In this document: piece after piece, positions 34,948 through 43,048 of the stretch | How positions within the stretch are numbered: the first letter of the stretch is position 1 | How the letters are laid out: each line of letters opens with the position of its first letter | Assembly: GCF_015674855.1 (NCBI RefSeq) | Contig: NZ_JADMLG010000027.1 | Span: 1-64,000 of the forward strand | Direction: 5' to 3' | Origin: Nocardia bovistercoris | GTDB lineage: Bacteria > Actinomycetota > Actinomycetes > Mycobacteriales > Mycobacteriaceae | DNA length: 64,000 bases | Program-made: the position numbers and the translations under genes | The notes under the pieces: model-generated | Database searches by the model: none | Seen by the model: only the letters and a program-made list of their open reading frames with translations | What the model was told of the DNA's origin: nothing

Positions 34948-36029
34948 ACGCATGGCCGAGCGCCGCTTTCGCCGAGTTGTTCACCGATCGCTCACCGCGC
35001 CATCGGGGTATCCCGCGGTCGCGGTACTCGGCCGCGGGCGCGTTGCCGATCGTGGATCAGGGCGGCGCGACGCCTGCGGGTTACACCGACGACCGCCGCC
35101 ACGAATACACCGGCCCGCTACCGGTACTCGTCTTCGGCGACCACACGCGGCGCGTCAAATACATCGATTACCGGTTCGCCGTCGGCGCCGACGGGGTGAA
35201 GGTGCTGCATCCGCGTCCCGGATTCGACGCGCGCTACCTCTACCACGCGCTGGCCGCGCTCGACCTGCCCGACGCGGGCTACGCGCGGCATTTCAAATTC
35301 CTCGCCGACACCGCGTTCCCCGCGCCGCCGCCACCCGTCCAGCGCCGCGTGGCGGATCTGCTCGACCGCGCGGAAACCCTTGCGGTGCAGCGCCGTACCG
35401 CGCTGACGCTGATGGAAGAACTGCTGCGCACCCTGTTCATGGAGACCTTCGGCGACCTCGATCCGCCGCACGCCGACCTCGACGATATCGCCGACTTCCA
35501 TTCCGGCGCGGCCCTTCCCTCGGGCGAGCAGTTCACCGGACAGCCCGGCGGCCACCTGCTGCTCAAGGTCGCCGATCTCACCGTGGACGGCAACGATATC
35601 GAACTCGGGGCCGCGCGCCGCTGGTCGGCGACGCCGGGCGCACGCGGGGCGACCTGCCCGGCAGGCTGCGTCGTGATCCCCAAGCGCGGCGGCGCGATCG
35701 CCACCAACAAGCGCAGGCTGACGACGCGGCCGGTGGTGCTCGACCCCAATCTGATGGCGATTCGACCGCACGGCGTCGAACTGCTTTACCTGTTCGAATG
35801 GCTGCGCGGCATCGACCTGACGACGCTGGCGACCGGCAGTTCGATGCCGCAGTTGAACAAGAAGGACCTCGCGGCGCTGCGGGTGCCGGTGCCGCCCGCG
35901 CCGGTCCAGCGCGCGTTCACCCGCCGAGCTTCGGTGCTGCACGAGCGGATCCGGACCCAACGCGCCCAATCGCGCGAGCTCGACGCACTTTTCGCGACGT
36001 TGCGCTACCGCGCCTTCACCGGCGAGTGA
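34944..36029 (+). CDS. hsdS: Type I restriction-modification specificity subunit
   Basis: A 361-residue HsdS with the two-TRD architecture: TRD1 to ~residue 130, a central conserved helix (PAPPPPVQRRVADLLDRAETLAVQRRTAL), TRD2, and a second helix (PVPPAPVQRAFTRRASVLHERI). The repeated P.P...Q....... coiled-coil helices set the spacing of a bipartite target. Target unknown. Two consecutive GTG codons (34941, 34944) may start it; the second gives a GTGA overlap with hsdM. It ends 19 nt before the convergent nrdE stop. Confidence 0.87.
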   Translation: MNAWPSAAFAELFTDRSPRHRGIPRSRYSAAGALPIVDQGGATPAGYTDDRRHEYTGPLPVLVFGDHTRRVKYIDYRFAVGADGVKVLHPRPGFDARYLYHALAALDLPDAGYARHFKFLADTAFPAPPPPVQRRVADLLDRAETLAVQRRTALTLMEELLRTLFMETFGDLDPPHADLDDIADFHSGAALPSGEQFTGQPGGHLLLKVADLTVDGNDIELGAARRWSATPGARGATCPAGCVVIPKRGGAIATNKRRLTTRPVVLDPNLMAIRPHGVELLYLFEWLRGIDLTTLATGSSMPQLNKKDLAALRVPVPPAPVQRAFTRRASVLHERIRTQRAQSRELDALFATLRYRAFTGE

Positions 36030-36048
36030 AGGCGCGGATGCCGACGCG

Positions 36049-38238
36049 TCACAGCATGCAGCTCACGCAACCCTCGACTTCGGTGCCCTCCAACGCCATC
36101 TGGCGCAACCGGATGTAGTAGAGGGTCTTGATGCCCTTGCGCCAGGCGTAGATCTGAGCCCTGTTGAGATCGCGGGTGGTCGCGGTGTCCTTGAAGAACA
36201 GCGTGAGCGAGAGCCCCTGATCGACGTGCTGCGTCGCCGCGGCGTAGGTGTCGATGATCTTCTCGAAACCGATCTCGTAGGCGTCCTCGTAGAACTCGAG
36301 ATTGTCGTTGGTCATGTAGGGCGCCGGATAGTAGACCCGGCCGATCTTGCCCTCCTTGCGGATCTCGATCTTCGACGCCACCGGGTGGATCGAGCTGGTG
36401 GAGTGGTTGATGTAGGAGATCGAACCGGTGGGCGGCACCGCCTGGAGGTTCTGGTTGTAGATCCCGTGTTCCATCACCGAGGCGCGCAGCTCACGCCAGT
36501 CGTCCCGGGTTGGGATGTGCACGCCCGCGTCGGCGAACAGCTCCCGCACCCGCTCCGTCTTCGGCTCCCACGCCCGTTCGGTGTACTTGTCGAAGTATTC
36601 GCCGCTGGCGTACTGGGATTCGGAGAAGCCGCCGAACGAGCTGCCGCGCTCGATGGCGATCCGGTTCGACGCCCGAATCGCGTGGTAGACAACGGTGTAG
36701 AAGTAGATATCGGTGAAGTCGATACCCTCTTCGGACCCGTAGCGCACCCGTTCGCGCGCCAGATAGCCGTGCAGGTTCATCTGCCCGAGGCCGATCGCGT
36801 GCGACTGGTTGTTGCCCTGCTCGATCGAGGGCACCGAATAGATGTGGGTCTGGTCCGACACCGCGGTGAGCGCCCGGATCGCCACCTCGATGGTGCGCGC
36901 GAAATCCGGGGAGTCCATGGCCTTGGCGATATTGAGCGATCCGAGGTTGCAGGAGATGTCCTTGCCCACCTTGGCGTAGGACAGGTCGTCGTTGAATTCC
37001 GACGGGGTGGAGACCTGGAGGATCTCCGAGCACAGATTCGAATGGGTGATCTTGCCCGCGATCGGGTTGGCCCGGTTCACCGTGTCCTCGAACATGATGT
37101 ACGGGTAGCCGGACTCGAACTGCAATTCGGCGATGGTCTGGAAGAATTCGCGCGCCTTGATCTTCGACTTGCGGATCCGCTTGTCGTCCACCATCTCGTA
37201 GTACTTCTCGGTGACGTCGATATCGGCGAACGGCTTGCCGTAGATGCGTTCCACGTCGTAGGGCGAGAACAGGTACATGTCCTCGTTCTTCTTCGCCAAC
37301 TCGAAGGTGATGTCGGGGATCACCACGCCGAGCGAGAGGGTCTTGATGCGGATCTTCTCGTCCGCGTTCTCCCGCTTGGTGTCGAGGAAGCGGTAGATGT
37401 CGGGGTGGTGCGCGTGCAGGTACACCGCGCCCGCGCCCTGCCGCGCGCCGAGCTGATTGGCGTAGGAGAACGAGTCCTCGAGCAGCTTCATGATCGGGAT
37501 CACGCCGGAGGACTGATTCTCGATCTTCTTGATCGGGGCGCCGTGTTCACGAATATTGCTGAGCAGCAACGCGACTCCGCCGCCGCGCTTCGACAGTTGC
37601 AGCGCGGAATTTATGGAACGCCCGATGGACTCCATATTGTCCTCGATGCGCAGCAGGAAACAACTGACCGGCTCGCCGCGCTGTTTCTTGCCCGAATTGA
37701 GGAAGGTCGGGGTGGCGGGTTGGAAACGGCCTTCGATGATTTCGTCGACGAGCAGGCCCGCCAGGTCTCTGTCACCGTCGGCGAGGGTGAGGGCCACCAT
37801 GACCACGCGGTCCTCGAACCGTTCGAGATAGCGTTTGCCGTCGAAGGTCTTGAGGGTGTACGAGGTGTAGTACTTGAACGCGCCGAGGAAGGTCGGGAAA
37901 CGGAACTTCTTGGCGTAGGACTGCTTGAACAGCGACTTGATGAACGCGCGGTCGTACTTGTCGAGGACCTCGGCCTCGTAATAGTTCTCCTCGACCAGGT
38001 AGTCCAGCTTCTCCTCGAGATTGTGGAAGAAGACCGTGTTCTGGTTCACGTGCTGGAGGAAGTACTGGTGCGCGGCCTCGCGGTCCTTGTCGAACTGGAT
38101 CTCCCCGTTCGGACCGTACAGGTTCAGCATCGCGTTGAGGGCGTGGTAGTCGAGCACCTCGTCGGATTCGGAACCGCGCGTCGCGGGCTGCTCTAGACGA
38201 GCTGATTTTCCGGTCGGCGCTGTCGTTGCTGTTGCCAA
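36049..38238 (-). CDS. nrdE: Ribonucleotide reductase class Ib, alpha subunit
   Basis: Catalytic subunit reducing NDPs to dNDPs. 729 residues, normal for NrdE. Visible: ATPTFLNSGKKQRGEPVSCFLL (first active-site Cys), NLCSEI (radical Cys), the NLGSLN segment, and the C-terminal CVSCML shuttle pair that takes electrons from NrdH. The TTG start at 38238 is preferred: GAGAGGG lies 7-8 nt upstream and the ~28-residue tail before DYHALNAMLNLYGPNG matches mycobacterial NrdE. It overlaps nrdI by 46 nt. Its partner nrdF is 18 kb away. Confidence 0.96.
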   Translation of the reverse strand: MATATTAPTGKSARLEQPATRGSESDEVLDYHALNAMLNLYGPNGEIQFDKDREAAHQYFLQHVNQNTVFFHNLEEKLDYLVEENYYEAEVLDKYDRAFIKSLFKQSYAKKFRFPTFLGAFKYYTSYTLKTFDGKRYLERFEDRVVMVALTLADGDRDLAGLLVDEIIEGRFQPATPTFLNSGKKQRGEPVSCFLLRIEDNMESIGRSINSALQLSKRGGGVALLLSNIREHGAPIKKIENQSSGVIPIMKLLEDSFSYANQLGARQGAGAVYLHAHHPDIYRFLDTKRENADEKIRIKTLSLGVVIPDITFELAKKNEDMYLFSPYDVERIYGKPFADIDVTEKYYEMVDDKRIRKSKIKAREFFQTIAELQFESGYPYIMFEDTVNRANPIAGKITHSNLCSEILQVSTPSEFNDDLSYAKVGKDISCNLGSLNIAKAMDSPDFARTIEVAIRALTAVSDQTHIYSVPSIEQGNNQSHAIGLGQMNLHGYLARERVRYGSEEGIDFTDIYFYTVVYHAIRASNRIAIERGSSFGGFSESQYASGEYFDKYTERAWEPKTERVRELFADAGVHIPTRDDWRELRASVMEHGIYNQNLQAVPPTGSISYINHSTSSIHPVASKIEIRKEGKIGRVYYPAPYMTNDNLEFYEDAYEIGFEKIIDTYAAATQHVDQGLSLTLFFKDTATTRDLNRAQIYAWRKGIKTLYYIRLRQMALEGTEVEGCVSCML

Positions 38239-38657
38239 AACAATCCCAATCCCTCTCGGACGCGTTCGACGTCCTGCGCGGTTCCCATCAGTTCGAAGCG
38301 GTACAGGTACGGCACCGCGCATTTGCGCGAGATGACCTCCCCCGCAAAGCAATAGGTGTCGCCGAAGTTCGTGTTGCCCGCGGCGATCACGCCGCGAAGC
38401 AGGCCGCGATTGTGCGGGTCGTTGAGGAACTTGGCGACTTGGCGCGGCACGAAATCCTTGTCGGAGCGCTCGCCACCGAGCACGTGCCGACCGCCGCCGT
38501 AGGTGGGGACGATCAGCACGTACGGCTCGTCGACGCGCAGCGTGTCCGCAGTGTGCAACGGTATGCGAGTTGCCGGGAGACCCAGCTTCTCGACGAAGCG
38601 GTGCGTGTTCTCCGAGGCGCTGGAGAAGTAGACCAGACCGGGTGTTCGATCGGTCAC
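38193..38657 (-). CDS. nrdI: NrdI flavodoxin-like protein
   Basis: A 154-residue flavodoxin-like protein that supplies an oxidant for assembling the Mn2-tyrosyl cofactor of NrdF. FMN-site segments YFSSASENTHRFV, VPTYGGG and GVIAAGNTNFGDTYCFAG are typical. The GTG at 38657 is chosen over one three codons upstream because GGGGAGGTGATC is then ideally spaced. It lies between nrdH and nrdE, as is standard for class Ib operons. Confidence 0.95.
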   Translation of the reverse strand: MTDRTPGLVYFSSASENTHRFVEKLGLPATRIPLHTADTLRVDEPYVLIVPTYGGGRHVLGGERSDKDFVPRQVAKFLNDPHNRGLLRGVIAAGNTNFGDTYCFAGEVISRKCAVPYLYRFELMGTAQDVERVREGLGLFWQQQRQRRPENQLV

Positions 38658-38698
38658 GGCGATCACCTCCCCTCCCCCGGTAGCGGGACGACGGGCGG

Positions 38699-38932
38699 TC
38701 AGGCCGCCACGGTCGCCAGGGACTTGATGCGGTCGGGGCGGAAGCCCGACCAGTGGTCCTCGCCCGCGACGACGACCGGCGCCTGGAGGTAGCCGAGCGC
38801 CATGACGTAGTCACGCGCCTCGTCGTCCTGGGAGATGTCGACGACTTCGTAGTCGACCCCGACCTTGTCGAGGGCCTTGTAGGTGGCATTGCACTGGACG
38901 CAAGCGGGCTTGGTGTACACGGTGATGGTCAA
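38699..38932 (-). CDS. nrdH: Glutaredoxin-like NrdH redoxin
   Basis: A 77-residue redoxin that re-reduces NrdE. Redox motif CVQC at residues 11-14 and the C-terminal WSGFRPDRI motif, diagnostic of NrdH against glutaredoxins. Start is TTG with GAGAGAGGGACG upstream; TITVYTKPACVQC follows at once. First gene of nrdHIE; a NrdR-like box pair lies ~210 nt upstream. Confidence 0.95.
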   Translation of the reverse strand: MTITVYTKPACVQCNATYKALDKVGVDYEVVDISQDDEARDYVMALGYLQAPVVVAGEDHWSGFRPDRIKSLATVAA

Positions 38933-39140
38933 AAGACGTCCCTCTCTCCTATGCCTGATCCACAGCCTGTGATCCGTATGCCGATCGTTCCGGGCGACCG
39001 ATGGCCGCCTCCGATACATGCTCCGACGTACGCTGCGCAAACTCCTGGATCCGGTCCGGAAACCCCTGTTCAGCTCTCCCGAAACCGGGTGGAGCCGAGC
39101 CGTTCCTTCGATGACTCCGTGCCGTCTTCCAGTGAGCAAG

Positions 39141-39188
39141 ACACTACACCTAGTGGCCGACAGATACGAACAACACGAGATGTTGCGA
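39141..39188 (-). promoter_or_regulatory. Paired NrdR-like boxes upstream of nrdHIE
   Basis: Box at 39141-39156 (plus strand ACACTACACCTAGTGG) and box at 39173-39188 (ACACGAGATGTTGCGA), again 32 bp start to start. The first is close to the nrdF box 1 (ACACTA, GTG core). The identical spacing at both nrd loci supports binding by NrdR. Confidence 0.75.
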
Positions 39189-39360
39189 GTCACAAAGATG
39201 AAATTTCGGTGCGGTAAGTCCCAGCACAGTCGATTCGGCAACCGACACAGCCGTGGCACAGATCACAATTTCGCACCCTAGCGTCTTCCCGGCAAACACT
39301 CTGGACACCTGCGTCACATCCGCATCGGCAACCCCTCCCGCAGTACTTCGGAACACCGGA

Positions 39361-39409
39361 CACACGAGACCGCCCCCGTTCGGCGAAAGAACGGGGGCGG
39401 CCTCGTGTG
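39361..39409 (-). terminator. Long hairpin after the FMN reductase gene
   Basis: Outer 8-bp stem (39361-39368 with 39402-39409), one A-C mismatch, inner 12-bp GC-rich stem (39370-39381 with 39389-39400) and 7-nt loop. It begins 9 nt after the reductase stop. One of the strongest terminators in the window. Confidence 0.9.
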
Positions 39410-39418
39410 CGCGTCGGG

Positions 39419-39988
39419 TCAGGCGGAGACCAGGCCCGGCCGCGCGGCCGCCACCAGTTCGGCGACGGCGCCCGCGAGCTGGGCCAGCGCCTCGGCGTCC
39501 TCGCGCGGGTGGGCGTCGGCGAAGCGCTCACCGATGGCCCCGAAGTGTACGTGCGCACTCTCGACCACCTTCGCGCCCGCGACGCCGAGCGCCTTGACGG
39601 TGTCGCCGTGCGCCCACTTCGCGGCGTTCGGGCTGATCGACGCGCTGAGTACGGCCACAGGCAGATCCCGCAGCGCGCCCGCGCCGTAGGGCCGCGAGGT
39701 CCAGTCGATGGCGTTCTTCAGCACCGCCGTCGTCGTGCCGTTGTACTCGGGGGTGACCAGCAGCAGTCCGTCGGCGGCGGCGACGGCGTCGCGCAGAGCT
39801 TGCGCGGCCGCGGGCACGGCGCCCGGCACGTCGAGGTCCTCGTTGTAGAACGGGATGTCACCGAGACCCTCGTACAAGGTGACCTCGACCCCGTCGCGGG
39901 CGGTCTGCACCGCGGCCTCGGCCAGTTTTCGATTGATCGACTCGGCGCGCAGGCTTCCGACGAGTGCGAGGATGCGCGGCTGGCTCAT
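39419..39988 (-). CDS. NADPH-dependent FMN reductase family protein
   Basis: A 189-residue flavodoxin-fold reductase. ILALVGSLRAESINRKLAEA is the phosphate-binding loop (GSLRxxSxNxxLA) and LLLVTPEYNGTTTAVLKNAIDW the second signature of the FMN_red family (azoreductase/chromate reductase/SsuE-like). It could supply FMNH2 to the LLM monooxygenases near 27-33 kb or act as a quinone reductase. It diverges from a TetR gene across a 95-nt region with a perfect palindrome, so it is probably the TetR target. Confidence 0.9.
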   Translation of the reverse strand: MSQPRILALVGSLRAESINRKLAEAAVQTARDGVEVTLYEGLGDIPFYNEDLDVPGAVPAAAQALRDAVAAADGLLLVTPEYNGTTTAVLKNAIDWTSRPYGAGALRDLPVAVLSASISPNAAKWAHGDTVKALGVAGAKVVESAHVHFGAIGERFADAHPREDAEALAQLAGAVAELVAAARPGLVSA

Positions 39989-40038
39989 GACGACTCCTGA
40001 TGTACTGATGCGGTATCCGACCTTTCACCGACATCAAC

Positions 40039-40052
40039 CGGACCACGGTCCG
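40039..40052. promoter_or_regulatory. Putative TetR operator, palindrome CGGACCACGGTCCG
   Basis: CGGACC and GGTCCG are perfect inverted halves around AC, centred in the short region between the divergent FMN reductase and TetR genes. Location suggests autoregulation and control of the reductase. Confidence 0.6.
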
Positions 40053-40082
40053 ATTACATTCCCCCGAAGGCACGTGATCCCT

Positions 40083-40733
40083 GTGACGTACAGCACACCT
40101 CCGAACGGCGACCGGCCGCTGCTGCTGCCCATCGGCCCGTCACTGCCCGACGCGGAGGCCCAGGTCGAACGCGCCGACGCCGCCCGCAACCGGCGCCTGC
40201 TCCTCGACGCCGCGCAGCAGCTGGTCCGCGAACAGGGCGTCGAGGGGCTGACCATGGACGAACTCGCCAAACGGGCGGGCGTCGGCAAAGGCACCGTCTT
40301 CCGCCGCTTCGGCAACCGATCGGGACTGATGCGCGCGCTGCTCGACCACTCCGAACGCAAATACCAGGAGGCGTTCATCTTCGGGCCGCCGCCGCTCGGG
40401 CCCGGCGCGCCGCCGGTCGAGCGACTCGTCGCCTTCGGCCGCGCCCGCCTGCTCGACATCGAGGTCGAAGGCGAACTCCATCGCGCCGCCGAAATCAGCG
40501 AAGGGGACGGACGCTACACCGGCGCACCGTACAACCTACTGAAATCCCACGTCGTGCTGCTGCTGCGGGAAGCGGGCGTCGACGGCGACCACGCGCTGCT
40601 CGCCGACTCGCTGCTCGCCGGTCTCGACGCCCCGCTGCTGATGTACCAGATGCGCGTACTCGGCTACAGCCGCGAGCAGATCGGCGCCAACTGGGACCGC
40701 GTGGTGGCGCGGATCGTCGGTGCTCCGGCGTAG
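40083..40733 (+). CDS. TetR family transcriptional regulator
   Basis: A 216-residue repressor. The HTH is at about residues 34-78: RRLLLDAAQQLVREQGVEGL, MDELAKRAGVGKGTVFRRFG. The C-terminal ligand domain (AAEISEGDGRYTGAPYNLLKSHVVLLLREAG) is of a type often annotated in actinobacteria beside FMN or quinone reductases. GTG at 40083 or 40074; GAAGG lies 12 or 3 nt upstream respectively. Confidence 0.88.
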   Translation: MTYSTPPNGDRPLLLPIGPSLPDAEAQVERADAARNRRLLLDAAQQLVREQGVEGLTMDELAKRAGVGKGTVFRRFGNRSGLMRALLDHSERKYQEAFIFGPPPLGPGAPPVERLVAFGRARLLDIEVEGELHRAAEISEGDGRYTGAPYNLLKSHVVLLLREAGVDGDHALLADSLLAGLDAPLLMYQMRVLGYSREQIGANWDRVVARIVGAPA

Positions 40734-40766
40734 TCACTACGGCGCACGCCAGTAGAGTGACCTGCC

Positions 40767-41618
40767 ATGGCAAGCGCTATCTCATCTCTCCCGGCATCCG
40801 GTGTCCGCGAACAGATCATCGCCGAACTGGGCGTCCAGCCGAGTATCGAACCGAAGGTCGAGGTGCGCCGCCGGATCGACTTCCTCAAGGACTATCTGCG
40901 CGCCACGCCCGCGCGCGGTTACGTGGTCGGGATCAGCGGCGGCCAGGACAGCGCGCTGACCGGGCGGCTGTGCCAGTTGGCGGCCGAGGAGCTGCGCGCC
41001 GAGGGCGCCGAGGCCACCTTCGTCGCGGTGCGGCTGCCCTACGGCGTGCAGTCCGACGAGGTGGACGCGCGCGTCGCCATGCGGTTCGTGCAGCCCGACC
41101 GTTCCGTGGTGGTGAACGTGCGGCCGAGCGCCAACGCGGTCGCCGGTGAGGTCGCCGCCGCGCTCTCGGTCGACAAACTGCGTGATTTCGTGCGCGGCAA
41201 CGTCAAAGCCCGCGAGCGCATGGTGATCCAGTACGCCATCGCCGGACAGGAGAACCTGCTCGTGGTCGGCACCGACCACGCGGCCGAGGCGGTCACCGGA
41301 TTCTTCACCAAACACGGCGACGGCGGCGTCGACCTCACCCCGCTCACCGGACTCACCAAACGCCAAGGCGCCGCACTGCTGCGCGAACTCGGCGCCCCGG
41401 AAACCATCTCGTCCAAGGTGCCGACCGCCGACCTCGAGGACGACCGGCCCGCCCTTCCCGACGAGGAAGCGCTCGGCCTGCGCTACAGCGAGATCGACGA
41501 CTACCTCGAGGGCGAACCCGTCACCGCCGAGGTCGCGGAGAAGATCGAGACGATCTACCGCGACACCCGCCACAAGCGCACCGTCCCCGTGACCCCGCTC
41601 GACACCTGGTGGCAGTGA
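40767..41618 (+). CDS. nadE: Ammonia-dependent NAD+ synthetase
   Basis: Last step of NAD synthesis, amidation of NaAD with ATP and ammonia. 283 residues, the length of the ammonia-dependent (E. coli/Bacillus type) enzyme without a glutaminase domain. P-loop SGGQDS (57-62), LPYGVQSDEVDA, GTDHAAEAVTGFFTKHGDGGVDLTPL (ATP/NaAD and metal loop) and the C-terminal RHKRTVPVTPLD are intact. Unusual for Corynebacteriales, where the glutamine-dependent NadE is common; both could be present. Confidence 0.93.
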   Translation: MASAISSLPASGVREQIIAELGVQPSIEPKVEVRRRIDFLKDYLRATPARGYVVGISGGQDSALTGRLCQLAAEELRAEGAEATFVAVRLPYGVQSDEVDARVAMRFVQPDRSVVVNVRPSANAVAGEVAAALSVDKLRDFVRGNVKARERMVIQYAIAGQENLLVVGTDHAAEAVTGFFTKHGDGGVDLTPLTGLTKRQGAALLRELGAPETISSKVPTADLEDDRPALPDEEALGLRYSEIDDYLEGEPVTAEVAEKIETIYRDTRHKRTVPVTPLDTWWQ

Positions 41619-41621
41619 GGG

Positions 41622-41864
41622 TCAGCCGCCCGCGAACGGGGGCAATACGTCCACGCGGGGGGTGAGGGCGGCGGACGGGTCGCGGGTGAGTTCATCGCCG
41701 ACGAGGTAAGCGCAGACACCGAGCATGGTCTCCAGGTCGGGTCCGTAGGTGCTCGCCAGGGTGAGCCGCAGGTCGGCGATGGTCGCGCCCGCGGGTAGGT
41801 CGAGGGTTTCGCTGTCCTTGCCGACGGCGTCGGCGATGGCGGCGAAGTAGCGGATCTCAACCAC
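41622..41864 (-). CDS. moaD: Molybdopterin synthase sulfur-carrier subunit MoaD
   Basis: An 80-residue ubiquitin-like protein that carries the thiocarboxylate used to make molybdopterin. EIRYFAAIADAVGK at the start and the C-terminal PPFAGG tail with the essential Gly-Gly are present. The GTG start overlaps the moaA end by 8 nt, indicating coupling. It stops 3 nt from the convergent nadE stop. Confidence 0.9.
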   Translation of the reverse strand: MVEIRYFAAIADAVGKDSETLDLPAGATIADLRLTLASTYGPDLETMLGVCAYLVGDELTRDPSAALTPRVDVLPPFAGG

Positions 41865-42915
41865 CGATGGCTCCCATCGTGCGTTCGGGCGGCACGAAAT
41901 TGTCGGCGTCGATGCCGTGGCCCGCCCATTTGTTCCACATCGCGCCGCGCCAGATGGTGGCGATCTCGTCGTCGGTGGCGCCCGCGCGCAAGGCCGCGCG
42001 GACATCGAATTCCTCGTCGCTGAACAGGCACGACCGCAGCATTCCGTCGGCGGTGAGCCGGGTGCGGTCACAGGTGTCGCAGAATTTGCGGGTCACCGTG
42101 GCGATCACGCCGACGGTGGCCGGTCCGCCGTCGACCAGCCAGCGTTCGGCGGGTGCGGCGGGGTCGGGGCGACCGACCTCGGTGAGGGTGAACCTGGCGC
42201 CGAGCACGTCGAGCAGTTGCGCGGCGGTCACCATATTGGCGCGCGCCCACTCGTGGTCGGCGTCGAGCGGCATCTCCTCGATGAAGCGCAGTTCACAGCC
42301 TTCGTCGAGGCACCAGCGCAGCAGGTCGGCCGCACCGGAGAGGGTTTCGCGCATGAGCACCGCGTTCACCTTGACCGGCGCGAGTCCGGCGGCGCGGGCG
42401 GCCTTGATGCCCGCGAGTACCGAGTTCAGGCGGTCGCGGCGGGTGAGACGGGCGAAATCGGCGCGGTCGACGGTGTCGAGGGACACGTTGACCCGGCTCA
42501 GCCCGGCGCGCGCGAGTCCGTGGACGCGATGCACGAGACCGACCCCGTTGGTGGTCATGGCCAGCGGGGTGTCGGGCACCCGCGTGTGACACCCCTCGAT
42601 GATCCGTTCCAGATCCCGGCGCACCAGCGGTTCGCCGCCGGTGAACCTGACCTCGCGCACACCGAGTTCCTCCACCGCGAGTCCGACCAGCCGGACGATC
42701 TCGTCGACGGTCAGCAGTTCGTGCTGCGGTATCGGCGGCAGACCCTCCTCGGGCATGCAATACGTGCAGCGCAGCGTGCATTTCTCGGTGATCGAGACGC
42801 GCAGGTCTCGGGCCGTCCGCCCGAATCGATCCACCAGCAGCGGCGTATCGGGCCGACCGTCGAGCGAGGGCGGACGGGATCGTACGGTAGGAATGCCCAT
42901 CTCGACCAACGTCAC
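41857..42915 (-). CDS. moaA: GTP 3',8-cyclase MoaA
   Basis: Radical SAM enzyme starting molybdenum cofactor synthesis from GTP. 352 residues. N-terminal CTLRCTYC (C46, C50, C53) binds the SAM cluster, RFTGGEPLVR binds SAM, and the C-terminal FCDTCDRTRLTADGMLRSCLF binds the second cluster and substrate. The GTG at 42915 gives MTLVEMGIPTVRSR, which aligns with mycobacterial MoaA2; ATGs at 42924 and 42900 are alternatives. It diverges from moeA. Confidence 0.94.
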   Translation of the reverse strand: MTLVEMGIPTVRSRPPSLDGRPDTPLLVDRFGRTARDLRVSITEKCTLRCTYCMPEEGLPPIPQHELLTVDEIVRLVGLAVEELGVREVRFTGGEPLVRRDLERIIEGCHTRVPDTPLAMTTNGVGLVHRVHGLARAGLSRVNVSLDTVDRADFARLTRRDRLNSVLAGIKAARAAGLAPVKVNAVLMRETLSGAADLLRWCLDEGCELRFIEEMPLDADHEWARANMVTAAQLLDVLGARFTLTEVGRPDPAAPAERWLVDGGPATVGVIATVTRKFCDTCDRTRLTADGMLRSCLFSDEEFDVRAALRAGATDDEIATIWRGAMWNKWAGHGIDADNFVPPERTMGAIGG

Positions 42916-43048
42916 GTTTCCCATTATGACCAGACACGGTTCTCTCACAATGGGCGCGGCCATCTCCGTGGGGTTCACACCGGACGAATGTGTCCGGTGA
43001 GTTGCGGCACACATCGCGTCCCTTCCCGAGGGCGATAGGCTGGCTCGC

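Larger units (their letters stand above)
38933..39418. other. Control region upstream of nrdH
   Basis: About 490 nt with the nrdHIE promoter, NrdR-like boxes and the terminator of the FMN reductase gene; no reading frame in it looks like a gene. Confidence 0.6.

Noticed and set aside
36226..38196. 650-codon plus-strand frame
   Set aside because: Exact antisense of nrdE, with Val/Gly/Arg-rich monotony and no ribosome site.
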